DNA from: Desulfobulbus sp.
GTDB taxonomy: Bacteria; Desulfobacterota; Desulfobulbia; Desulfobulbales; Desulfobulbaceae
Length of the DNA stretch: 14,880 nucleotides
Assembly: GCA_011051825.1 (NCBI GenBank)
Contig: DRKH01000382.1
Coordinates: 1 to 14,880, forward strand
Reading direction: 5' to 3'
Shown here: piece by piece, positions 7,213-13,850 of the stretch
Position numbering within the stretch: position 1 is the stretch's first letter
Layout: every line of letters starts with the position of its first letter
The notes under the pieces: model-generated
Databases searched by the model: none
The model's input: the letters and a program-made list of their open reading frames with translations, nothing else
Told to the model about the DNA's origin: nothing
Translations under genes and position numbers: made by a program

Positions 7213-7788
7213 TTACAAGTTGTTTGACTGTTTAATTAATAAGCCAATCTTGCTACTCTGTCCTGGCTGTATTTTAGGTAAAATATCATCTGGGGTGAAT
7301 GCCAGACCGTCAGGGCCAACGCCCAGCAGATAGTAATGATTTTCACCAATTAGTTCATAGTGGTAATATCGCGATTCACTACCCATTTTGACATCGGTTG
7401 CATCATGTACAAAGAGCATTGAATTTTCAGGCAGTGAATCTTTAAGAATTTTTAATGAGTCAGGGTAATTTCCATTCTGTATTTTATAAAACTCTATGGC
7501 TTGTACCACTTGAACAAGTGTGGATTCAGCGAGTTGAGCTCTCAAGTCATCATAAATCCCACCTCGTTTTACAAACCCGAAATAGAACAAAGAAGAATAC
7601 AGGATTACTGTAAAGGCTATACCGCAAGTTCCAATAATAGCTAATTTCTTTCCACCCCGTTTCTTTGTGAGGAGTCCCCATGCTATTGCAACGATGCCGA
7701 AAAGAACTCCGACCAATGGAATAAATGATAAACCACCTACGACATATGGAAATGCCCTCATTTTTTTTTGTTTCTGCTCTTCGTCCAT
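7213..7788 (-). CDS. GspG/pseudopilin-like membrane protein
   Basis: About 191 residues; of two adjacent ATGs (7791 and 7788) the second has the better spacing to AAGGA. The N-terminus holds two hydrophobic segments around a KKRGGKK turn (VVGGLSFIPLVGVLFGIVAIA and LAIIGTCGIAFTVILYSSLFY). The rest is presumably periplasmic: AQLAESTLVQVVQAIEFYKI is like the long helix of type II secretion major pseudopilins, YKIQNGNYPDSL matches their x-NG-YP-x-L segment, and GVGPDGLAFTPDDILP matches the GPDG..T.DDI ending of GspG. There is no prepilin peptidase cleavage site, so it is a GspG-like domain on a different anchor. The signal peptidase follows 171 bases downstream on the same strand; co-transcription is likely. 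Role unknown. Confidence 0.78.
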   Translation of the reverse strand: MDEEQKQKKMRAFPYVVGGLSFIPLVGVLFGIVAIAWGLLTKKRGGKKLAIIGTCGIAFTVILYSSLFYFGFVKRGGIYDDLRAQLAESTLVQVVQAIEFYKIQNGNYPDSLKILKDSLPENSMLFVHDATDVKMGSESRYYHYELIGENHYYLLGVGPDGLAFTPDDILPKIQPGQSSKIGLLIKQSNNL

Positions 7789-7805
7789 CATTCTTCCTTC
7801 ATATT

Positions 7806-7940
7806 ATATCGAAAAAAATCACCGGCGACCACTTTGTAGTCCACTAGGTCGTGTAGCCTTTAAATGGCGTGTGACCCCCTGAATATTTTTTCGCAGGTTA
7901 ATTTTAATTCATTGAATCACAGCGGTGATTTTTTTCATAT
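7806..7940. mobile_element. Small MITE-like element with 14-bp inverted ends
   Basis: GAAAAAAATCACCG (7811-7824) is the exact reverse complement of CGGTGATTTTTTTC (7923-7936). Outside each arm there is TATAT (one extra C on the left), extending the symmetry. The interior also folds: GGTCGTGTAGCC can pair imperfectly with GGCGTGTGACC across a TTTAAAT loop. About 135 bp with terminal inverted repeats and no gene is the shape of a MITE, but a structured RNA or remnant is equally possible. No clear target-site duplication was seen. Confidence 0.45.
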
Positions 7941-7984
7941 AGGTAGAATTACCTATTTTATGAAATGGGAAAATTTTTAAGAGA

Positions 7985-8001
7985 GGGCCTGTGGCAGGCC
8001 C
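7985..8001. repeat. Perfect 7-bp hairpin GGGCCTG-TGG-CAGGCCC
   Basis: A short GC-rich stem with a 3-nt loop in the gene-free region; a second hairpin AGGTA-GAAT-TACCT is at 7941-7954. Neither is followed by a T-run on either strand, so a terminator is not supported. Confidence 0.6.
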
Positions 8002-8153
8002 AATAATTGGTAGGTGATCTGAAAATAAAGACTCGTAATTTCCCGGTAGTCAGGAAATATATTAAATTTCCGGCATTAGCCTACCCGGCAAGTTCCTCCT
8101 GCAACGCACTGTCAGCTGGCTGGGTGAGCAATCTCATTACACTCGCATCAAAT

Positions 8154-8178
8154 AAATGGGGTCAGAATAAATGGCAGG
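8154..8178 (+). repeat. GGGGTCAGA repeat motif, distal copy
   Basis: AAATGGGGTCAGA at 8154-8166 matches 263-275 exactly, and AAATGGCAGG at 8169-8178 matches 251-260 exactly, although the order of the two blocks differs. It lies about 20 bases beyond the stop of the DUF4143 ATPase pseudogene, mirroring the first cluster's position next to the cooS pseudogene. Confidence 0.75.
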
Positions 8179-8198
8179 AAGCGAGCGGGCTACCTTTC

Positions 8199-8489
8199 TC
8201 AGGCAAACAACCAGGGGGCAGGCATAGCCCAGATGTACTTTTCCAGCCGCTTACACTGTGAACCGTTATAGAGAAGTGATCCCAAGGAGTCCTCTGACTC
8301 ATGTACGTATTTTTTCAGATGACGGATATCTTTTGGATGAATGTTTTATTTGATTTCCCTGTCGCATTGCAACAGGTGTCTGACCAGCGTGGTTTTACCC
8401 GCCTGCCTGGGTCCCATGAGAGCGGGGACCCGATCGGTTTTCAGAGAATGCTCAATTCGTGGTGTAAGGCGGCGTTGCAGGATATCCAT
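8199..8489 (-). pseudogene. DUF4143/AAA-type ATPase, internally deleted
   Basis: On the minus strand, ATG at 8489 opens MDILQRRLTPRIEHSL, then VPALMGPRQAGKTTLVRHLL, which is the N-terminus and Walker A motif (GPRQAGKTT) of the ATPase family that has a C-terminal DUF4143 domain. An in-frame TAA follows at 8348-8346. The same frame then continues NIHPKDIRHLKKYVHES ... SLLYNG ... IWAMPAPWLFA and stops at 8199; this matches the end of DUF4143 proteins (a 'KDLRGLKK' helix, a 'LLVYxG' strand, a final 'IWAxP' strand). Around 300 residues of the middle (Walker B, sensor, most of DUF4143) are gone, apparently with the frame kept. Full-length proteins are about 400 residues. Function lost. Confidence 0.75.
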
Positions 8490-8911
8490 GATGGTTTCCG
8501 GGCATGCTCAAGGATCAAGAAAGCTACTGTCGTCAATTTGCAGCGGAATATAGTGAACATGTCGTCAATTCGTAAGGAAAAGTGAAGGGAATAAAAGGGG
8601 GCAGGTACAAATAAGACTTACAACTCAGAATATTCAAGATTTTTTAAGAATTCTGGAAACAACGATATCCTTTTCCCTGCCGCTCACTCCACATCCGGCG
8701 GCAAACTGGGGCAGCGACGGTGCTACCTGTGATCCTGCGCGTACCCCGCATACAAAATATAATATAGGGCTCTGAATTTTAGGCCAAGTTAATATGACTC
8801 CTGTGGATTTCTAATTTCACAGGGTCAATATATCTCCTGATGTTTACGACAGAATCTGGAGGTGATCAGGAATAGTTTAGTTTGGGTGGTGGTTCTTAAG
8901 GTTAAGGAGTC
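8490..8911. other. Gene-free stretch
   Basis: No coding frame with recognisable content on either strand. It contains GGGGGCAGGTACAAATAAG at about 8598, loosely like the GGGGTCAGA repeat family, and the hairpin at 8790-8833. I see nothing else. Confidence 0.5.
8790..8833. repeat. Imperfect long hairpin upstream of toxin-antitoxin pair
   Basis: TAATATGACTCCTGTG (8790-8805) can pair with CACAGGGTCAATAT (8818-8831) with one or two bulges around a 12-nt loop. There is no T-run; role unknown. Confidence 0.4.
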
Positions 8912-8955
8912 TTGACAATGACCTCGTCATGATCTTCATTAAAACCATAATGAAG
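8912..8955 (+). promoter_or_regulatory. Toxin-antitoxin promoter with palindromic operator
   Basis: TTGACA at 8912-8917 is a consensus -35 box; a weak -10 (TTCATT) lies 17 bases on. Overlapping it are two palindromes: ATGAC-CTC-GTCAT (8918-8930) and CTTCATTA-AAACCA-TAATGAAG (8934-8955), perfect 8-bp arms. Phd/YefM-type antitoxins bind such sites to autorepress their operon, so 8934-8955 is the likely operator (inference). The antitoxin ATG is 19 bases after it. Confidence 0.6.
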
Positions 8956-8974
8956 ACCATAATAAGGAGCTATC

Positions 8975-9229
8975 ATGCAAAACGTTTTAGCGGATTTATC
9001 AGTAAGTATCACAGAGCTTAAAAAGAATCCTACCGCAGTTATCAATGAGGCTGGAACTCGCCCGGTCGCTATCCTGAATAACAATCGACCCACGGCCTAC
9101 ATACTTCCTGCTGATACCTATGAGGCTATTTTAGAGGCCATGGAAGATCATCACTTGGGGCGGCTTGCCATGGAACGGCTTGATAAAGAGCGTGATCTGG
9201 CCATAGACGTGGACATTAATGAGCTATAA
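8975..9229 (+). CDS. Phd/YefM-family antitoxin (StbD-like)
   Basis: 84 residues, start ATG 8975 with AAGGAG five bases upstream. SVSITELKKNPTAVINEAG is the N-terminal DNA-binding segment of the Phd/YefM fold, and RPVAILNNNRPTAYILPADTYEAILEAMED the following strand and dimerisation helix; the sequence is close to StbD-type antitoxins. The acidic tail (DLAIDVDINEL) would wrap the toxin. It should neutralise the downstream RelE-like toxin and repress its own promoter. Its last 11 bases overlap the toxin start, a common antitoxin-toxin arrangement. Confidence 0.9.
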   Translation: MQNVLADLSVSITELKKNPTAVINEAGTRPVAILNNNRPTAYILPADTYEAILEAMEDHHLGRLAMERLDKERDLAIDVDINEL

Positions 9230-9599
9230 ACTCAAGTTTCTTCCAAGTGCCAGGAAACAGTGGGACACGTTGGACAACAGCATTAAGAGCCAGCTGCGTA
9301 AAAACCTGCAGGCAGTTCTTGAGAATTCCCATGTCCCTAAAAATAAACTGCGTGATTATGCCGGGCTGTATACAATAAAACACCGTTCAAGTGGTGTTTG
9401 GCTGGTCTATGAGGTTGATGATTCTGTTTTAACCGTAACCGTTGTTACCCTGGGGAAAAGGAATAAAAATGAGGTGTACAGGAAACTTCCTGTTCCCTAT
9501 GAAATGAAAAGCGAGAGACAACAGGGTGTTTCAGCCGGTAATCAGGGTTCCGGTTCTGGGGATGAGTTCTTTGAAGAATTCTATGGCGGGGTATTTTGA
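9219..9599 (+). CDS. RelE/StbE-family toxin, altered active site and extended C-terminus
   Basis: 126 residues; ATG 9219 lies inside the antitoxin's end. Residues 1-90 align to E. coli RelE (as I remember it) without gaps, so numbering is shared. RelE toxins cut mRNA in the ribosomal A site. Arg45, Lys54, Arg81 and Tyr87 equivalents are present (KLRD, IKHR, GKRN, EVY), but the Arg61 position is Trp (VWLVYEV, codon TGG at 9399-9401) and the Lys52 position is Thr. Arg61 is important for catalysis in RelE. After residue 90, where RelE proteins normally end, the frame runs 36 residues further (a Gly/Ser/Glu-rich tail) and its final 69 bases are antisense to the end of the HAD gene. The fold is certain; activity is doubtful. 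Confidence 0.85.
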   Translation: MSYKLKFLPSARKQWDTLDNSIKSQLRKNLQAVLENSHVPKNKLRDYAGLYTIKHRSSGVWLVYEVDDSVLTVTVVTLGKRNKNEVYRKLPVPYEMKSERQQGVSAGNQGSGSGDEFFEEFYGGVF

Positions 9600-10244
9600 T
9601 GAATAGCAGACCTGCTTGCGGCTGGATGGTCTGGCCACGAAGATGAGATGGCCCAGGCCGGAGGACTCGGCGGCGGCCAGCACTTTTTCCGTGTCATCGG
9701 CCAGCAGGGTTCGTCGTTTGTCAAAGCCCAGTTCGTCTTCCAGCCGCTGCCAGAATTCAATGGTTTCCTTGGCCACCCCGATTTCCTCGGCGCAGACAAT
9801 ACGGTCAAACCAGGGCCCGATGGAGGTTTTTTCCAATTTGATGGACAGGGTGCCCGAATGGGCATTGGTGATCAGATAGAGCTTTTTTCTCATGCTCAGG
9901 CAGAATTCGAGAAATTCGACCACGTAAGGGTGTACCCCTATCAGGTGGTTGATGCGCATTTTCAGTTCCGGAATGTCAAGCCCCAGTTCGTGGGACCAGT
10001 AGTTGAGGTCGGTCCAGTCCAGGGTATCTTCCACATCACGGTAGAGGGCGAGCAGCTTCTCTCTGGCCTGTTCGACCGGGATGTCATGTTTGAGGCTGTA
10101 ATGCTCGGGAACATACTGCTCCCAGAAATAATCATCAAAATGTTTGTCCAGCAAGGTCCCGTCCATATCAAGCAGAACGGTATCTATATCGTCCCAGCTC
10201 AGGGTCGGGAAGATTTTTTCAGGTTGTTCGCTGGTGATTTTCAT
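9531..10244 (-). CDS. yrfG: HAD-superfamily hydrolase, YrfG-like GMP/IMP nucleotidase
   Basis: About 237 residues from ATG 10244; an in-frame ATG at 10286 would add 14 residues but has no ribosome site, and 10244 has only a weak one. All four HAD motifs are visible: DMDGT (Asp26 nucleophile, Asp28), TNAH (Thr126), Lys159 in VAKETIEFW, and DD at 183-184 in LLADDTEKVL. WDDIDTVLLDMDGTLLD, DDYFWEQYVPE, LNYWSHELGLDI and the final ELIP segment follow E. coli YrfG closely, a cytosolic 5'-nucleotidase acting on GMP/IMP. It follows mfd on the same strand with a gap of about 70 bases (30 if 10286 is used). Its 3' end overlaps the convergent toxin frame. Confidence 0.85.
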   Translation of the reverse strand: MKITSEQPEKIFPTLSWDDIDTVLLDMDGTLLDKHFDDYFWEQYVPEHYSLKHDIPVEQAREKLLALYRDVEDTLDWTDLNYWSHELGLDIPELKMRINHLIGVHPYVVEFLEFCLSMRKKLYLITNAHSGTLSIKLEKTSIGPWFDRIVCAEEIGVAKETIEFWQRLEDELGFDKRRTLLADDTEKVLAAAESSGLGHLIFVARPSSRKQVCYSSKYPAIEFFKELIPRTGTLITG

Positions 10245-10316
10245 TTTCTTACCCGCACGGTCGTTCCGTTTTCCCGGCCTGGACATGCCGGGTATCTGTC
10301 TGATTGTCTGGGCACA

Positions 10317-13300
10317 TTAACCCTTAGACAGGGACACTAACACATTCTCAATTTCTTTGAAAAGATTTTCTTCTCCAGTGGTCGGGACAATGAGCCGATA
10401 ATCCGGTGTCAGGCGAACAGCTGATTTTTTTCGCTGCTTCCGTGCCTTCTTGTTTTCCGCCTCCAGAAAGGTCAGCAATGTGGCCGGATCAACGGGCGAG
10501 TGTTCCGTAAAGGTAAAAATCAGCGTTTCCGGGCCCTGTTCAAGTTTACTGATTCCCAGTTTCTGCAGCGGATGTTTGAGGCCGATCATCCGGCACAGGG
10601 TTCGGGTTTCCTCCGGCAGCCGTCCGTAGCGGTCTTCCAGCTCGTCCATCAGGTCAAGAAGCACTGCCGGTTCGTCGTTGCCGGCCAGGGAAAGCCTGCG
10701 GTACACATGGTAACGCTGGGCCGTATCCAGGATATAATCTTCGGGCAGAAAGGCGGTTATCTTCAGGTTGATTTCCGGGTCAACTGCCGGTTCAGAGGTG
10801 CTGTCCTGCTTTTTCTTTTTCAGATCTTCCACCGTTGACTGTAAAAGGTCCAGGTAGAGGTCATAGCCCACCGCCGCAATATGGCCGGACTGGGAAACGC
10901 CGAGCAGGTTGCCGCCGCCTCGAATCTGGAGGTCGTTCATGGCCAGCTTGAATCCGCTACCCAGTTCCGAGGCGTCCATAAGTGCCCGCAGCCGTTTTTT
11001 GGCATCAGCGGTCAGGCTGTCCAGAGACGGAACCAGCAGGTAGGCGTAGGATTGTCTGGAAGAACGGCCGACCCGGCCCCGCAGCTGATAGATATCGGCC
11101 AGGCCGAGATGGTCGGCCCGATTGATGATAATGGTGTTGGCATTGGCAATATCCAGTCCGGATTCGATAATGGTGGTGCAGACCAGGATGTCCAGGTCAT
11201 GGTTGATGAAGCGGACCATGACATCTTCTATCTGGCTGCCCGGCATCTGGCCATGGCCGATACCTATCCGGGCATGGGGTACGAGTTCGGCAAGGTTTTC
11301 CGCCACCCGGTGAATGGACCGGACCCGGTTGTGGACAAAAAACAGCTGGCCGCCGCGCTGAAGTTCCCGCAGCACCGCCTCCCGGATGACCAGATTCTCA
11401 TGGCGGGCAAGAAAGGTTTTGACCGAGCGCCGCCTTCTCGGCGGGGTGGAGATGACCGACAGATCCCGGATCCCGAGCAGTGACATCTGCAGGGTTCGGG
11501 GAATCGGAGTGGCGGTCAGGGTCAGGACATCCACGGAGCTCTTGATTTTTTTGATTTTTTCTTTATGGGAAACTCCGAATCGGTGCTCCTCGTCGACAAT
11601 GAGCAGGCCCAGCTTTGCATAGTTGATATCTTTGGACAGCAACCGGTGGGTGCCGACAACAAGATCAACCGTACCGTTACCCAGTCCTGAGCATATCTCA
11701 CGTTGCTGGGCCGTGGTTCGGAACCGGTTAATACAGGAGACTTTTACCGGAAAGCCCTGGAAACGTTCCTGAAACGTTGCCGCGTGCTGTTCGGCCAGGA
11801 CCGTGGTCGGGACCAGGACCGCCACCTGGAAACCATCTTCAATGGCCTTGAAGGCGGCCCGGACGGCAACTTCGGTTTTGCCGTAGCCGACATCACCGCA
11901 GATCAGGCGGTCCATGGGTTGCTCGCCCATCATGTCGCCAAGGACATCTTCAATTGCCTTTGCCTGACCCGGGGTTTCATCATAGGCAAAGGATTCTTCG
12001 AGCTGTCGATAGAGTTCACCCGGGGCAGAAAACTGATGGCCCCGGCGGAGCTCACGGCGGGCATAAATATCAAGCAGTTCATGGGCCACCTTCCAGACCG
12101 CTTCGGTGACCTTTTTCTTGGTCGCCTGCCAGCGGCTGGAGCCCAGTCGGTCCAGGCGCGGCTGCTGGTCGCTCAGTCCCTGGTAGCGGCTGACCCAGTG
12201 CAACCGGTCGACCGGGACATAGAGCTTGTCTCCGCCCCGGAATTCGATTTGCATGAAATCACTGCGGCGTCCGGCCAGCTCCATGTTGATGAGCCCGCAA
12301 AAGGCACCCAGGCCGTGGTCGCGGTGAACAACAATATCGCCGGGGACCAGGGTCTCAAGCTGGACCGGTTCGCCCTGACGTTTCTGCTTTTTCCGCCGGT
12401 TGATCTGTAGTCGTTTCTCGCCGAAGAGTTCGGCGGTGGAGAGAACGTGGAGCTGTTGTTCCTGCAGGTCAAAGCCGCGGCTGAGCGGATACTGGACCAG
12501 GTAGACCAGGCCGGTTCCAAGGGCCTCCGGGTTCACGGGGCTCTCGCATCGATGCGGCTCCACCTGGTAGCCGGTCAGCATCTCCTCCATGTGCTGAACC
12601 TGGCGGGGCGATTTGCAGGCGATAACCGTGGTCTCTTCTCTTTTGGTCCAGCGTATCAAGCGGTCGGCCAGGGGGGCAAGTAAACCCCGTTTTTTCCGCT
12701 GGAGTTCAATCTCCTGGGCCAGCAGGCTGTGGTCGCCACCGTGCACCTCTATGCATTCAGCCCGACTGTCCGGATCCGGTAGCTGGCAGAGGGAGACATG
12801 GGAGACTGTTTTGAGGTATGCCTCCTGCTCGTCCATGGAGACAAAGAGACGCTCGGGCGGTAAGATCGCTTTTTCGGCCTGTGCGGACTCGGTATAATTG
12901 GTGTAGATCCGTTCCTGGATCAGTTCCACCTGCTGCCTGCAGCTGACAGGATCCAGGGTGACCATCAGGGTGTCGGGCTCCAGATACTCAAAAAAGGTCT
13001 GCAACCGGTGGCGGTGCTGAAAGAGCAGGGGGAGAAAGAATTCGCAGCCGGCAAAGGGAATGTGCGCTGTCAGTTGATCGAGAAGATGCTTCCGTTCCCC
13101 GTCCGGCCAGGAATATTTGCCGGCATCCCTGTCAAGGAATGCATGCCATTGTTTTTCCTCGGATGCTGCGGGAAAGAGCAGATCGGTGGCCGGGAGCAGA
13201 ATGGCCTCTTCAAGGGCATCTTTTGAACGCTGGCTGACCGGATCAAATGTGCGGATGGATTCAACCGTGTCTCCGAAGAAGTCCAGGCGGAGAGGGAGTC

Positions 13301-13838
13301 GGTTCTCGCCGGAAGATGGGCAGAAAACATCAATGATACCGCCACGGATCGCCATGTCGCCCACCTGGCGAACCATGTCGCTGTTCTGGTACCCGGCCCG
13401 GGTCAGTGAGTTGATCAGCTGATCCCGATCAATTTCCTCTCCCCGTATTACCAGTTCACAGTGGTTGTTCAGGACCTGTCTGGGCAGGACCCGTCGCAGG
13501 ACAGCTTCGGCCGAGGTGAAGACGATATAGGGCCGGGCCTTTTCCTGGAGTTGGTAGAGGGTGGAGAGCCGGTTCCCGGTGGTGGCGGGATCCGGGGCGA
13601 GGGCGGTATACGGGGGTATCTCGAAACTCGGATAGATCAGGACCTGTGTCGAGGTGAAGAGCGCGGTGTCCCGCGCAATGATCTCGAGCTGTTCGTCGGC
13701 GGGGACAATGCAGCATACGGTTTTCTGCAGCCGGTCGGCGGCTCTGGCGAGAAACAGCGCTCCGCTGCTTCCCGCCAGCCCCGAAACATCAAGCTGCAGA
13801 CGACGCTCACCCCGCAGTCGTTCCAGTATCGACTGCAT
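10317..13838 (-). CDS. mfd: Transcription-repair coupling factor Mfd
   Basis: 1173 residues, full length for the family. Mfd recognises RNA polymerase stalled at DNA damage, pushes it off and recruits UvrA. Order seen: N-terminal UvrB-like region, then the RNA-polymerase-interacting CarD-like domain near residues 480-550 (PGDIVVHRDHGLGAF, GDKLYVPVDRLHWVSRY), then the RecG-like translocase with Walker A GDVGYGKTE near 650, DEEHRFG (motif II) near 749, TATPIPRTLQMSLLGIRDLS, the TRG region, CTTIIESGLDIANANTIII and QLRGRVGRS (motif VI), then the C-terminal TRCF domain (FLPEDYILDTAQRYHVYRRL). ATG 13838 is 12 bases after the bamA stop, so the two are surely co-transcribed; no strong Shine-Dalgarno is seen, which suggests translational coupling. 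Confidence 0.98.
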   Translation of the reverse strand: MQSILERLRGERRLQLDVSGLAGSSGALFLARAADRLQKTVCCIVPADEQLEIIARDTALFTSTQVLIYPSFEIPPYTALAPDPATTGNRLSTLYQLQEKARPYIVFTSAEAVLRRVLPRQVLNNHCELVIRGEEIDRDQLINSLTRAGYQNSDMVRQVGDMAIRGGIIDVFCPSSGENRLPLRLDFFGDTVESIRTFDPVSQRSKDALEEAILLPATDLLFPAASEEKQWHAFLDRDAGKYSWPDGERKHLLDQLTAHIPFAGCEFFLPLLFQHRHRLQTFFEYLEPDTLMVTLDPVSCRQQVELIQERIYTNYTESAQAEKAILPPERLFVSMDEQEAYLKTVSHVSLCQLPDPDSRAECIEVHGGDHSLLAQEIELQRKKRGLLAPLADRLIRWTKREETTVIACKSPRQVQHMEEMLTGYQVEPHRCESPVNPEALGTGLVYLVQYPLSRGFDLQEQQLHVLSTAELFGEKRLQINRRKKQKRQGEPVQLETLVPGDIVVHRDHGLGAFCGLINMELAGRRSDFMQIEFRGGDKLYVPVDRLHWVSRYQGLSDQQPRLDRLGSSRWQATKKKVTEAVWKVAHELLDIYARRELRRGHQFSAPGELYRQLEESFAYDETPGQAKAIEDVLGDMMGEQPMDRLICGDVGYGKTEVAVRAAFKAIEDGFQVAVLVPTTVLAEQHAATFQERFQGFPVKVSCINRFRTTAQQREICSGLGNGTVDLVVGTHRLLSKDINYAKLGLLIVDEEHRFGVSHKEKIKKIKSSVDVLTLTATPIPRTLQMSLLGIRDLSVISTPPRRRRSVKTFLARHENLVIREAVLRELQRGGQLFFVHNRVRSIHRVAENLAELVPHARIGIGHGQMPGSQIEDVMVRFINHDLDILVCTTIIESGLDIANANTIIINRADHLGLADIYQLRGRVGRSSRQSYAYLLVPSLDSLTADAKKRLRALMDASELGSGFKLAMNDLQIRGGGNLLGVSQSGHIAAVGYDLYLDLLQSTVEDLKKKKQDSTSEPAVDPEINLKITAFLPEDYILDTAQRYHVYRRLSLAGNDEPAVLLDLMDELEDRYGRLPEETRTLCRMIGLKHPLQKLGISKLEQGPETLIFTFTEHSPVDPATLLTFLEAENKKARKQRKKSAVRLTPDYRLIVPTTGEENLFKEIENVLVSLSKG

Positions 13839-13850
13839 GGCAGGACGCGG

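Larger units (their letters stand above)
7789..8198. other. Non-coding region with structured elements
   Basis: No coding frame is supported. The region holds a 135-bp element with inverted ends (7806-7940), two small perfect hairpins (7941-7954 and 7985-8001) and a GGGGTCAGA repeat motif (8154-8178), each listed on its own. The promoter for the pseudopilin-like gene must lie in the part next to 7800, so the inverted-end element sits in its upstream region. Confidence 0.5.

Noticed and set aside
8088..8145. Minus-strand mini-frame reading MRLLTQPADSALQEELAG
   Set aside because: Only 18 codons and no certain family; perhaps the tail of a lost gene, but not supportable.
8301..8585. 94-residue plus-strand frame
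   Set aside because: Lies opposite the DUF4143 ATPase remnant, whose Walker A on the minus strand explains the sequence.
9648..10340. 230-residue plus-strand frame
   Set aside because: Fully antisense to the YrfG-like gene and mfd end, with no family match; a shadow of codon bias.
10881..12410. Two plus-strand frames of 200 and 235 residues
   Set aside because: Antisense to conserved Mfd helicase motifs, no start signals or recognisable content.
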